A stretch of DNA of 64,000 nucleotides from contig NZ_WEZG01000003.1 in the NCBI RefSeq assembly GCF_009176975.1, positions 186,001 to 250,000 on the forward strand, in the 5' to 3' direction. The notes under the pieces are model-generated. The model was not told the DNA's origin. It saw nothing but the letters and a program-made list of their open reading frames with translations, and made no database searches. Numbering within the stretch: position 1 is the stretch's first letter; every line of letters begins with the position of its first letter. The DNA comes from Aureimonas psammosilenae (GTDB taxonomy: Bacteria; Pseudomonadota; Alphaproteobacteria; Rhizobiales; Rhizobiaceae). The position numbers were made by a program, and so were the translations under genes. Below are positions 9,800-22,102 of the stretch, one piece after another.

Positions 9800-12700
9800 A
9801 GTCGCCCTTCGGCTCGACGAAGATCCGCTACTTCTTCGTCCGTCGCCCGATCTTCGCGATGGTGATCTCCATCGTGATCACCATCGCCGGCGCGGCCGGC
9901 ATGCTGAACCTGCCGATCGAGCAGTATCCGCAGCTCGTGCCGCCGGAAGTCGTGATCAACGCCTCCTATCCGGGAGCCAGCGCCGAAACGCTGGCCCAGA
10001 CCGTCGCCGCCACCATCGAGGAGGAGGTGAACGGCGTCCAGAACATGCTCTACATGAGCTCGACCAACTCGGCGTCGGGCACGACGCAGATCACCGTCAC
10101 CTTCCAAACGGGCACCGACCCCGATCAGGCGACGATCGACGTCAACAACCGCGTCCAGCAAGCCATCTCGCGTCTGCCGAGCGAGGTGCAGCGTCTCGGC
10201 GTGACGGTGGACAAGCGCTCGTCGTCGATCCTGGCCGTCGCAACCATGACGTCCTCCGATCCGCGCTACGACGCGACCTATGTTTCGAACTACGCGCTTC
10301 TCTACGTCATCGACCAGATCAAGCGCATTCCCGGCATCGGCGACGCGCAACTCTTCGGGCAGCGCGATTATTCCATGCGCGTCTGGCTGCGCCCGGATGC
10401 GCTGGCGCAATACAACCTGACCCCAGCCGACGTACAGGCGGCCATCCAGGAGCAGAACGCGCAGTTCGCCGCCGGGCAGTTCGGCGCCGAGCCCAACAAC
10501 GACCAACTCGCCTTCACCTATTCGGTGACCACCGTCGGCCGTTTGCCGGACGCCAGCGCCTTCGAGAACATCATCCTGAAATCCGACGGCTCCAACGCCG
10601 CGACGCTGCGCTTGAAAGACGTGGCGCGGGTGGAGCTTGGAGCGCAGGACTACGGCTTCAACGCCACCTATAACGGTCAGGCCACCGTTCCGATCGGCTT
10701 CTATCTGCAGCCGGGCGCGAACGCCCTGCAAACGCTTCAATCCATCCGCTCGACCATGGACGAGCTGCAGAAGACCTTTCCGCAGGGCATCACCTACGCC
10801 ATTCCCTACGACACGACGAAGTTCATCGTGGCTTCCGTCGAGGAGGTGGTGATCACCTTCATCGAGGCCATCATCCTCGTCATCATCGTCGTCTACGTCT
10901 TCCTCCAGAAGTTCCGCGCGACGCTGATCCCGATCATTGCGGTGCCCGTATCGATCATCGGCACCTTCGGCCTCCTGCTCGTTCTCGGCTTTTCCATCAA
11001 TCTTCTGACGCTCTTCGCCCTCGTTCTTTCCATCGGCATCGTGGTGGACGACGCGATCGTGGTTCTGGAAAACACCGAGCGCATCATGGAGGAGGAAGGC
11101 CTGTCGCCGCCCGACGCGGCCACCAAGGCCATGCAGGAAGTGGCCGAACCCGTGATCGCCATCGTGCTGACGCTCTGCGCGGTGTTCGTGCCGGTCGCCT
11201 TCCTCGGTGGTCTGGCGGGCGTGATGTATCGCCAGTTCGCGGTCACCATCGCCGTGTCGGTCACCATTTCCGGCATCGTCGCCTTGACGCTGACGCCCGC
11301 CCTTTGCGCGCTGATCCTGAAACCCAGCCGGAAGAAGCCCCTCCTGCCCTTCCGCCTGTTCAACCGGGGCTTCGAGAAGCTGACGAACGGCTATGTCGCG
11401 GGCGTCAGGTTCTTTCTGCGCCATGCCGTGATCGGCCTTGTCGTCTTCGCCGCGATCACCGGCGGCGCGGCTTGGTTCTTCTATTCCATTCCGGGCTCGC
11501 TGGTGCCAGAGGAAGACCAAGGCTCCAACTTCGCCGTCGGTATCCTGCCGCCCGCTTCCTCCTTGTCGCGCACAACGGAGGTGATGGCTGAGGTCAGCGA
11601 GAACGCGCGTAAGAACCCGGCCGTTCAGGACGTCGTGGCCTTTGCCGGCTTCGACCTTCTGGCCGCCACCCAGCGCACCAGCGCCGGCACCGCCTTCGTG
11701 ACGCTGAAGGACTGGTCCGACCGCGACGCGGACGGGCGTGAAACGCCGATGCAGTTGATGGGCGCCAATGCCGGCATCAAGGACGGCATGGTTCTGGCCT
11801 TCAACCAGCCGCCGATCCAGGGCCTTTCCACCACCGGCGGCTTCGAGCTCTACGTGCAGGACCGCACCGGCTCGGGCGTCCAAGGCCTCGTCGACGCCAC
11901 CAACAAGCTGATCACGGAGGCAGGCAAGCAGCCCGAACTCGCCAACCTGCGCACGACCTTCTCGCCGAACGTTCCGCAATACAAAATCGATGTCGACCGC
12001 GAAAAGGCGAAAGCGCTCGGTGTGCCCATCACCGACATCTTCTCCACGATGCAGGCGACCTTCGGCAGTCTCTACGTCAACGACTTCACGCTTCTCGGGC
12101 GCAACTATCGCGTCAGCCTGCAATCGGAAGCGACCTTCCGCGAGAAGCCTGAAGACCTGAAGTTCGTCTACGTGAAGTCGTCCAACGGCGCGATGATCCC
12201 CCTCGACACCTTATTGAAGGTCGAGCGGATCGTCGGCCCGGACCTGATCGAGCGCTTCAACGTCTTCACCGCCGCCAAGGTCACCGGCGATCCGGCGCCC
12301 GGCTTCTCATCCGGTCAGGCCCTTCAGGCGATGCAGCGTGCGTCCACCGCCCTGCCCGAAGGCTTCGGCATCGAATGGACGGGCTCGGCCTATCAGGAAC
12401 TCGCCACCGGCGGCACCGGCGCGATCGCCATCGGCTTCGGCATCGTCATGGTGTTCCTGATCCTCGCCGCGCAGTTCGAACGCTGGTCCCTGCCGCTGGC
12501 GGTGATTCTCGCGGTGCCCTTCGCCATGTTCGGCGCGCTCCTCGCCATCAAGCTGCGCGGTCTCGAAAACGACGTGTACTTCCAGATCGGTCTCGTCACG
12601 CTCGTCGGCCTTGCCGCGAAGAACGCCATCCTGATCGTGGAGTTCATCGTGATGAAACGCGAAGAAGGTCTCAGCACCTTCGACGCCGCCATCGAAGGGG

Positions 12701-12960
12701 CGCGGCTGCGCTTCCGCCCGATCATCATGACGTCGCTGGCCTTCATCTTCGGCGTCGTGCCCTTGGCGATCTCGTCCGGCGCGGGTTCGGCGAGCCGGCA
12801 TTCCATCGGCACCGGCGTCATCGGCGGCATGATTCTGGCCACCTTCGTCGCCATCTTCTTCATCCCGATGTTCTTCAAGCTTCTGACGCGCGAGCGAAAG
12901 CCGGAGGAGAAGGCGGAGAAGGACGAGGGAAATCCGGAACCCGCCCCTGCAAACGCCTGA
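9796..12960 (+). CDS. RND multidrug efflux transporter permease (HAE1 family, AcrB/MexB-like)
   Basis: This 1054-residue inner-membrane proton/drug antiporter has the full HAE1 architecture: TM1 after [12 protein letters not shown], a large periplasmic loop ([15 protein letters not shown]), TM2-TM6 with the proton-relay aspartates in [17 protein letters not shown], a second loop, and TM7-TM12 ending FIPMFFKLL. The N-terminal FFVRRPIFA and length agree with AcrB/MexB. It forms an operon with the adaptor through a 4-base overlap and is probably controlled by the divergent TetR protein. Substrates cannot be read from the sequence; HAE1 pumps expel hydrophobic and amphiphilic drugs, dyes or bile-like compounds. 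Confidence 0.97.
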   Translation: MKSPFGSTKIRYFFVRRPIFAMVISIVITIAGAAGMLNLPIEQYPQLVPPEVVINASYPGASAETLAQTVAATIEEEVNGVQNMLYMSSTNSASGTTQITVTFQTGTDPDQATIDVNNRVQQAISRLPSEVQRLGVTVDKRSSSILAVATMTSSDPRYDATYVSNYALLYVIDQIKRIPGIGDAQLFGQRDYSMRVWLRPDALAQYNLTPADVQAAIQEQNAQFAAGQFGAEPNNDQLAFTYSVTTVGRLPDASAFENIILKSDGSNAATLRLKDVARVELGAQDYGFNATYNGQATVPIGFYLQPGANALQTLQSIRSTMDELQKTFPQGITYAIPYDTTKFIVASVEEVVITFIEAIILVIIVVYVFLQKFRATLIPIIAVPVSIIGTFGLLLVLGFSINLLTLFALVLSIGIVVDDAIVVLENTERIMEEEGLSPPDAATKAMQEVAEPVIAIVLTLCAVFVPVAFLGGLAGVMYRQFAVTIAVSVTISGIVALTLTPALCALILKPSRKKPLLPFRLFNRGFEKLTNGYVAGVRFFLRHAVIGLVVFAAITGGAAWFFYSIPGSLVPEEDQGSNFAVGILPPASSLSRTTEVMAEVSENARKNPAVQDVVAFAGFDLLAATQRTSAGTAFVTLKDWSDRDADGRETPMQLMGANAGIKDGMVLAFNQPPIQGLSTTGGFELYVQDRTGSGVQGLVDATNKLITEAGKQPELANLRTTFSPNVPQYKIDVDREKAKALGVPITDIFSTMQATFGSLYVNDFTLLGRNYRVSLQSEATFREKPEDLKFVYVKSSNGAMIPLDTLLKVERIVGPDLIERFNVFTAAKVTGDPAPGFSSGQALQAMQRASTALPEGFGIEWTGSAYQELATGGTGAIAIGFGIVMVFLILAAQFERWSLPLAVILAVPFAMFGALLAIKLRGLENDVYFQIGLVTLVGLAAKNAILIVEFIVMKREEGLSTFDAAIEGARLRFRPIIMTSLAFIFGVVPLAISSGAGSASRHSIGTGVIGGMILATFVAIFFIPMFFKLLTRERKPEEKAEKDEGNPEPAPANA

Positions 12961-12972
12961 TCCCAAACCGCA

Positions 12973-13030
12973 CCGAGCCGCGCCCAAAAGGCGCGGTTCG
13001 GCTTATTCGAGGCTTCCACGAGCCTTTTTT
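12973..13030 (+). terminator. Tandem terminator-like hairpins after the RND operon
   Basis: A 12-bp stem (12973-12984 with 12990-13001, loop CAAAA, one G-T pair) is followed by a short stem AGGCT/AGCCT (13010-13014, 13021-13025) running into TTTTTT (13025-13030). The second element is the better intrinsic terminator. The rest of the gap to kup shows no gene. Confidence 0.65.
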
Positions 13031-13189
13031 GCACTGCAAAAGGGCCGGCCCGGTTGCATTAGCCGCCGATTTCCTATTCCAAGCGCCCGGCACCAACGCA
13101 CCGCTCGCCAGCGGCGCGGGTATGATGCTATCGCAAGGTAGCGCAACGGTTCATCCATCTGGCTGGCCGACGCGTCCCGGAGAAGCTGA

Positions 13190-15094
13190 TTGGCAGTCGA
13201 TACGGACCAACCGAATCTGGCTCAGGAGCGAGGTCATGGTCATGACCAATCCGGCTTCTGGAAGCTTCTGCTCGGCTGCATCGGCGTCGTCTACGGCGAC
13301 ATCGGCACGAGTCCGCTCTACGCCCTGCGCGAAGCCGTCGTCCATTCGGCGGAAGGTGGCCTTCTCGACAGCGAAGTGATCGGCGTCGTTTCGCTGCTCT
13401 TCTGGGCGCTGACGCTGATCGTTACCGTCAAATACGTGCTTCTGATCCTGCAGGCCGACAACAACGGCGAAGGCGGCACCCTGTCCCTCCTGGCGCTCGT
13501 GCAGCGGGCCCTGGGGCGCCGGACGTTCCTCGCCTTCATCGGCATCGTCGGCGCCTCGCTCTTCTACGGCGACGCGGTGATCACACCGGCCATCTCCGTG
13601 CTTTCGGCCATCGAGGGTTTGAAGCTCGTCACGCCGGCGTTCGACGGCTGGATTCTGCCGATCACCATCGCGATTCTGTGCGTCCTCTTCGCCGTGCAGA
13701 ACCGGGGCACGGGACGCATCGCCGTGTTCTTCGGCCCGATCACCATCGTCTGGTTCGTGGTGATCGGCGTTCTCGGCCTTCTCCATATCGGCGACAGGCC
13801 GGATATCCTCCAGGCGCTGAACCCCGTCAACGCTGTGGTCTTCCTGATCCACGAGGGCTTCCTCGCGCTGATCGTGCTGGGTTCGGTGTTCCTCGCCATC
13901 ACGGGTGCCGAAGCGCTCTACGCGGATATGGGGCATTTCGGCCGCAAGCCGATCCGCGTGGCCTGGATCGTCCTCGTCTTCCCGGCCCTTGCCCTCAACT
14001 ATCTCGGCCAGGGCGCGCTAATTCTTTCCGACAAGGCGACGGTCGACAACCCGTTCTTCCTGCTCGCGCCCGAATGGTTCCGCCTGCCGCTGGTGATCCT
14101 CGCCACCATGGCCACCGTGATCGCCAGTCAGGCCGTCATCACCGGCGCCTTTTCCCTGACGCAGCAGGCCGTCCAGCTCGGCCTCGTGCCGCGGATGGAA
14201 ATCCTCCACACCTCCGAAGAGCAGTTCGGCCAGATCTACATGCCGAAGGTGAACCTTCTCCTGTTCATCGGCGTGATGGTGCTCGTTTTGGTCTTCCAGA
14301 CGTCGGGGAAGCTCGCCAGCGCCTACGGCATCGCCGTCACCGGCAACATGATCGGCACCTCGCTCCTCGCCTTCCTCCTGTTCTGGAAATACTGGAAGTG
14401 GTCGCCGATCCTGTCGGCGCTGGTTGTCATCCCCTTCATCACGGTCGAGTCCATCTTCCTCGGCTCGAATCTTCTGAAGGTGCTCGACGGCGGCTACGCG
14501 CCGCTCGGCATGGCGCTCGTCCTCACCGTGATCATGTGGACATGGATGCGCGGCACGCGGATCGTCTACGCGAAGGCGCGGCGCGAAAGCATCGCCTTGA
14601 ACGACCTGACCCACATGCTTGAGCGCTCACAGCCGATGCGCGCGCGCGGCACGGCGGTTTTCCTCACCTCCGACACGCAAATGGCGCCCAGCGCGCTGAT
14701 GCACAATCTGAAGCACAACGGCGTCCTCCACGAGCGCAACATCATTCTGACCATCATCGTGGAGAACAGTCCCCGCGTCGCGCTGGAGGACCGCGTTCGC
14801 ATCGAGCCGGCGTCGGAGCTCTTCACGCGGGTCTTCCTGACCTTCGGCTACATGGAGGAGCCCAACGTCCCGAAGGCGCTTTCTCTCGCCAAGAAAAAGG
14901 GACTGAAGTTCGAGATCATGTCGACCTCGTTCTTCTTGTCACGCCGTGTCTTCCGCGCGACCGCCAATGTCGGAATGCCGCAATGGCAGGATCGTCTTTA
15001 TATTTCCATGGCGATCTCGGCGGCCGACACTTCGAACTACTATTGCCTGCCTACCAATCGTGTCGTGGAGATGGGTCAGCAGTTCACGATCTGA
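13190..15094 (+). CDS. kup: Low-affinity potassium transporter Kup
   Basis: This 634-residue protein belongs to the KUP/HAK/KT K+ uptake family. The signature GVVYGDIGTSPLYALRE is at residues 32-48, followed by about twelve membrane segments and a hydrophilic C-terminal domain of about 170 residues starting after RGTRIVYAKARRES. It takes up K+ by proton symport and works best at low pH. The start is TTG 13190, preceded by GGAGAAG at good distance; no ATG fits the family N-terminus. It stands alone, and ExoD follows after a 75-base gap that holds an inverted repeat. Confidence 0.97.
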   Translation: MAVDTDQPNLAQERGHGHDQSGFWKLLLGCIGVVYGDIGTSPLYALREAVVHSAEGGLLDSEVIGVVSLLFWALTLIVTVKYVLLILQADNNGEGGTLSLLALVQRALGRRTFLAFIGIVGASLFYGDAVITPAISVLSAIEGLKLVTPAFDGWILPITIAILCVLFAVQNRGTGRIAVFFGPITIVWFVVIGVLGLLHIGDRPDILQALNPVNAVVFLIHEGFLALIVLGSVFLAITGAEALYADMGHFGRKPIRVAWIVLVFPALALNYLGQGALILSDKATVDNPFFLLAPEWFRLPLVILATMATVIASQAVITGAFSLTQQAVQLGLVPRMEILHTSEEQFGQIYMPKVNLLLFIGVMVLVLVFQTSGKLASAYGIAVTGNMIGTSLLAFLLFWKYWKWSPILSALVVIPFITVESIFLGSNLLKVLDGGYAPLGMALVLTVIMWTWMRGTRIVYAKARRESIALNDLTHMLERSQPMRARGTAVFLTSDTQMAPSALMHNLKHNGVLHERNIILTIIVENSPRVALEDRVRIEPASELFTRVFLTFGYMEEPNVPKALSLAKKKGLKFEIMSTSFFLSRRVFRATANVGMPQWQDRLYISMAISAADTSNYYCLPTNRVVEMGQQFTI

Positions 15095-15132
15095 TGATCA
15101 CACCTGACATAAGATCGTACTGGGTATGTTGT

Positions 15133-15150
15133 TTACCATCCACATGGTAA
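15133..15150. repeat. Short inverted repeat between kup and exoD
   Basis: Arms TTACCAT and ATGGTAA are separated by CCACA. It could be an operator for exoD or a weak hairpin at the kup 3' end; no U tract follows. Confidence 0.4.
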
Positions 15151-15169
15151 CCAAGCCGGGAGCCGGGCA

Positions 15170-15817
15170 TTGGAAGGCATGATGGACGACGAGACGCGCA
15201 TACAAACGCTCCCGCCCAAACGCAGGCTCGCCGACATTCTCGCCGATCTCGCCGCCGATCCGTCACGGGAGCGGATTTCGATCGCCGATCTCGTCCTGAC
15301 CCTGGAAGACCGCGCCTTCGGTGCGCTGATGCTGATTTTCGCGATCCCGAACGCCATCCCGACGCCGCCCGGCACCTCTGCCATTCTGGGCGCGCCGCTG
15401 GTGTTTCTCGCCGCTCAGTTGACGTTCGGACGAAAGCCGTGGCTGCCGGCGGTGATCGCCAACCGGTCGGTGCTGCGCGCCGATTTCGCCAAGATGGTGG
15501 AAAAGATCACGCCCTGGATCGTGCGCGCCGAGCGGTTGCTGAAGCCGCGCCTCGTGACGCTCACCCAGCCGCCGGCGGAATATGTCATCGGGGCCTGCTG
15601 CCTCCTGATGGCGACGATCCTGTTTCTGCCGATCCCGCTCGGCAACATGCTGCCGGCGATCGCGATCAGCGTCTTCTCCCTCGCGCTTTTGGAGCGCGAC
15701 GGCATCTGGGTGATGATCGGAGGCGTTCTATCGGTGATCTCGACGGTGGTGGTGTCCGGCGTCGTGCTTCTAGCGGTGAAGGCTATCCTGCTCTTCATCG
15801 ACAAGCTTCTTGCCTGA
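15170..15817 (+). CDS. exoD: ExoD-family exopolysaccharide synthesis membrane protein
   Basis: This 215-residue membrane protein has a soluble N-terminus (ADILADLAADPSRERISIADL) and then about four hydrophobic segments, including ALMLIFAIPNAIPTPPGTS, the most conserved part of ExoD. In Sinorhizobium, exoD mutants have altered exopolysaccharide and alkali sensitivity; the molecular role is unknown. The start is unclear: TTG 15170 has GGGAG at proper distance, while ATG 15182 has GGAAG five bases upstream. The last 48 bases overlap the 3' end of the convergent NUDIX gene. Confidence 0.85.
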   Translation: MEGMMDDETRIQTLPPKRRLADILADLAADPSRERISIADLVLTLEDRAFGALMLIFAIPNAIPTPPGTSAILGAPLVFLAAQLTFGRKPWLPAVIANRSVLRADFAKMVEKITPWIVRAERLLKPRLVTLTQPPAEYVIGACCLLMATILFLPIPLGNMLPAIAISVFSLALLERDGIWVMIGGVLSVISTVVVSGVVLLAVKAILLFIDKLLA

Positions 15818-16246
15818 CTTCACGCCATTCGGCCGATAGTTGCGAAGGATGTCCTTCAGTTCCGGTTCGGAAACGAGTTCGGCCGCCTCGTCCGGCTTGA
15901 ACCATTGCCGCCGCCTTTGCAGGGCCTCGCGCCAGTTCTCTTCCAGCCGCTCGACATTGAGCGGGAAGACGTGGACCTTGCAGCGCACGGAACTGCCGTC
16001 GTCGGCGATCTTGTCGTATTCGAACGTGCCGATGGGCTTGCGCTTGGCCTTGCCGATCACGCCGGCTTCCTCGAAAGCTTCGCGCGCCGCGGCCTTGTGC
16101 GGTTGCAGGAAGCGCATGGGCCAGCCCTTCGGCACGATCCATCGACCCGTCCCCCGCGTGGTGACGAGCAAGATGCGCAGCTTCCCGTGATGGTCGATAT
16201 CGTAAGGAAGCGCGCCGTATTGGGTGTTGCGCTTCCTGTCGGACAT
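15770..16246 (-). CDS. NUDIX hydrolase
   Basis: This 158-residue protein resembles diphosphoinositol/diadenosine polyphosphate hydrolases. The fold opens with QYGALPYDI, and the NUDIX helix is GWPMRFLQPHKAAAREAFEE with AGV after it. The metal-binding REAFEEAG part is intact, but the first Glu of the GX5E element is Leu, a change I infer to be tolerated because the catalytic REXXEE remains. The PKGWP lead-in is typical of this subgroup. The substrate is probably a nucleoside polyphosphate or inositol pyrophosphate. Its 3' end overlaps exoD tail to tail by 48 bases. Confidence 0.9.
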   Translation of the reverse strand: MSDRKRNTQYGALPYDIDHHGKLRILLVTTRGTGRWIVPKGWPMRFLQPHKAAAREAFEEAGVIGKAKRKPIGTFEYDKIADDGSSVRCKVHVFPLNVERLEENWREALQRRRQWFKPDEAAELVSEPELKDILRNYRPNGVKSGKKLVDEEQDSLHR

Positions 16247-16439
16247 CGGCTCTCCAATCGGCTGGGTATGTTCTCAATATAAGTACGTGGGCGACTTCGA
16301 CCTATCCTGGATGCGACGCTTTCACCCATCTATTTGTCAGGTCGGCAAAAATTAGCGTGCCCGGCTGGCCTGGGACTATCGCTCACCCCATCTCGTCATC
16401 GCTTCGCTCGCAAGAGGCGATGGTTGAATGGAGGTTTCG

Positions 16440-17222
16440 ATGGATACTCGGGACCGTGACGCGATTTCGGGTCTTTTCAGCAAACTGCGCGAGGTCGAGC
16501 GACAGGCCGGACCGCGCGACGCCGAGGCCGAACGGCTGATCACGGAGGAAAGCCAGCGGCTGCAGGGCGCGCCCTACTACATGGCGCAGACGATCGTCAT
16601 GCAGGACATGGCGTTGAACGCCAAGAAGGGGGAAGTGGACGAGTTGAAGCGTCGCCTCGCCGAGAGCGCCGCGCAGCCCGAGCGGCCGGCGGAAGGAGGC
16701 GGCTTCCTTTCGCGGGTGTTCGGCAACGGCCCCTCGCCGTCGACGCCCCAGCCGCAGCGCCCGGCCGCCGGCCCGTGGGGCGCGGCCTACGGCAACCGGC
16801 AGTCCGCGCCGCAATATGCCGAGCCGCCGACGCAATACGCGCCGCCTCCCCCGCAATATGCGCAAGCCCCGCAGCAGTATGCCCCGCAGGGCGGCGGGTT
16901 CGGGCGCGGCATGGGCGGTGGAGGCGGATTCCTGGCGGGCGCGGCGCAGACGGCGATGGGCGTCGCCGGCGGTGTCGTTCTCGGCAACGCCATCGGGTCG
17001 TTCTTCGGCGGTCACCATGGCGGGCTTTTCGGCGGCGGCGACCAGCCGACCGAGATCGTCAACGAGACCACCAACATCTACGAAGGCGCGCCGGAGAACG
17101 ATGTCCGCGAGGCTTCCGACGGCGGCTCCTATGCCGACGACGACAGCCAGGACGATGGCTATCAGGACGCGTCCTACGACGACGGCGGGGACTTCTCCGA
17201 CGACGGGTCCGACCAGATCTGA
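16440..17222 (+). CDS. DUF2076 domain-containing protein
   Basis: This 260-residue soluble protein has the DUF2076 N-terminus (DRDAISGLFSKLREVERQAG; then EAERLITEES and MAQTIVMQDMAL). The middle is a Pro/Gln/Tyr-rich stretch with repeated QYA units, followed by a Gly-rich part and a hydrophobic Gly/Ala segment (GAAQTAMGVAGGVVLGNAIG). The C-terminus is highly acidic with many Asp. The function of DUF2076 is unknown; some members are described as periplasmic ligand-binding sensors, but I see no signal peptide. ATG 16440 follows GGAGG by six bases; an ATG 12 bases earlier lies ahead of that SD. Confidence 0.85.
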   Translation: MDTRDRDAISGLFSKLREVERQAGPRDAEAERLITEESQRLQGAPYYMAQTIVMQDMALNAKKGEVDELKRRLAESAAQPERPAEGGGFLSRVFGNGPSPSTPQPQRPAAGPWGAAYGNRQSAPQYAEPPTQYAPPPPQYAQAPQQYAPQGGGFGRGMGGGGGFLAGAAQTAMGVAGGVVLGNAIGSFFGGHHGGLFGGGDQPTEIVNETTNIYEGAPENDVREASDGGSYADDDSQDDGYQDASYDDGGDFSDDGSDQI

Positions 17223-17253
17223 GAGTGCATGACGGTTTGGCGCGGCGGAGTTC

Positions 17254-21018
<3,765 letters not shown>

Positions 21019-21057
21019 GACTTGGCTTCGCTCGATCCGTCCCGGCATGGGGTGAGG

Positions 21058-21077
21058 ATATAAAGATGTCTTTATAT
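21058..21077. promoter_or_regulatory. 20-bp palindromic operator between metH and the glycosylase gene
   Basis: Perfect 9-bp arms ATATAAAGA and TCTTTATAT around TG. Such AT-rich perfect palindromes in a GC-rich background are typical protein-binding sites. Its place 40 bases before metH suggests a methionine-cycle repressor such as an ArsR-family SahR-like protein; that link is inference. Confidence 0.75.
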
Positions 21078-21146
21078 GATGCACAGGCCGTGCCGCAAGC
21101 GGAGGCGATGGACTGCCGAAACCCGCAATAGCACTATTTCGGCCCG

Positions 21147-21740
21147 ATGATCGAACGCGCCTTCTTCGAACGCCCCGCCGCCCTGGTGGCAAGAGACCTC
21201 ATCGGCTGCACCTTCTTCGTGGACGGGGTCGGCGGCGTGATCGTGGAAACGGAGGCCTATGACGAGAAGGACCCCGCGTCCCACGCCTTCGGCGGCCCGC
21301 GCGGACGCAATCTCGCGATGTATGGGCCGGCCGGACATATCTATGTCTACCGCTCCTACGGCATCCACTGGTGCCTCAACTTCACCTGCGAGCCGGAAGG
21401 CTGCGGCGCGGGCGTCTTGATCCGCGCCATGGAGCCGACCGCCGGGATCGAGACGATGATCGCGCGGCGCGGCTTGCCGAACCCGCTGCAACTGACATCC
21501 GGCCCCGGCAAGGTCGGACAGGCGCTCGGCATCGACCTTTCCCATTACGGGCTGCCGTTGGACGCCCCACCCTTCGAGCTTCAACCGCGCGGCGCGGTGC
21601 CGCTCGTTTCCGTCGGCCCGCGCATCGGCATCTCGAAGGGCGTCGAAACGCCGTGGCGGTTCGGGCTTGCCGGCTCGCCTTACCTCAGCAAGCGCTTCAC
21701 CGAACCGGCGCCACCGCTCAGCGACGCTTCAACGGGGTGA
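21147..21740 (+). CDS. DNA-3-methyladenine glycosylase (AAG/MPG family)
   Basis: This 197-residue protein removes alkylated purines to start base-excision repair. It has the catalytic [18 protein letters not shown] (Glu at about residue 33), the [18 protein letters not shown] core, and the [12 protein letters not shown] helix-turn of AAG. The length matches bacterial members. It is divergent from metH, and its last 23 bases overlap the convergent 76-residue gene. Pairing a methyl-metabolism gene with alkylation repair across one operator is notable but may be chance. Confidence 0.93.
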   Translation: MIERAFFERPAALVARDLIGCTFFVDGVGGVIVETEAYDEKDPASHAFGGPRGRNLAMYGPAGHIYVYRSYGIHWCLNFTCEPEGCGAGVLIRAMEPTAGIETMIARRGLPNPLQLTSGPGKVGQALGIDLSHYGLPLDAPPFELQPRGAVPLVSVGPRIGISKGVETPWRFGLAGSPYLSKRFTEPAPPLSDASTG

Positions 21741-21948
21741 TCCCGCCGCCATCGTCGTCGCGCCCGGAAGCGCCGGCTTCCTCGTCGGCAAGCGTGCTGG
21801 CGGCGGCTTCCGGGTGGTGGTCGGCGTCCGGCCCGCCGCGCGCATTGGCCAGCGTGTCGGAACTCTTGGGCGTCTTGCCACCCGGCGATACGCGCTCGTC
21901 CTCGTGCGAGGAGTTGGCGGAAACGGTGCGAATGGTATCGTCGGGCAT
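21718..21948 (-). CDS. Small hydrophilic protein of unknown function (76 aa)
   Basis: No family is recognised. The protein opens MPDDTIRTVSANSSHEDERV and is rich in Asp, Glu, Gly, Ser and Ala with no hydrophobic core, so it is probably disordered. AAGGAG lies eight bases before ATG 21948, a strong SD that argues the gene is real. An EcfG-like promoter lies 33 bases further upstream. The 3' end overlaps the glycosylase gene by 23 bases. Confidence 0.65.
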   Translation of the reverse strand: MPDDTIRTVSANSSHEDERVSPGGKTPKSSDTLANARGGPDADHHPEAAASTLADEEAGASGRDDDGGGITPLKRR

Positions 21949-21980
21949 GGGATATTCTCCTTGGCAGGCCTCCCAAGCCC

Positions 21981-22005
21981 AACGCCCACGCCACAAGATG
22001 GTTCG
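21981..22005 (-). promoter_or_regulatory. Candidate EcfG-type stress promoter of the 76-aa gene (near match)
   Basis: Read on the minus strand: CGAAC, 16 bases, CGTT. The known alphaproteobacterial EcfG consensus is GGAAC-N16/17-CGTT, so one base of the -35 differs. The -10 ends 33 bases before the start codon, a suitable distance. Confidence 0.45.
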
Positions 22006-22102
22006 GCCCTGCGGCAGAAGGCAGCCGGCGGCTTTGCGCGGCGGCCAACGAGGGGATAGTGTTCCCGCCATCACGCGCCTCGAAAGCCGGAAGCCGTTCC
22101 CG

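Noticed and set aside
9682..12123. Long open frame of 813 codons antisense to the RND pump
   Set aside because: It has His/Asp/Arg/Gly-rich composition typical of the antisense frame of a high-GC gene, and no motif. The opposite strand is clearly AcrB-like.
21019..21057. SAM or B12 riboswitch in front of metH
   Set aside because: The leader is only about 40 bases, without the conserved cores, and the palindrome explains the regulatory signal.
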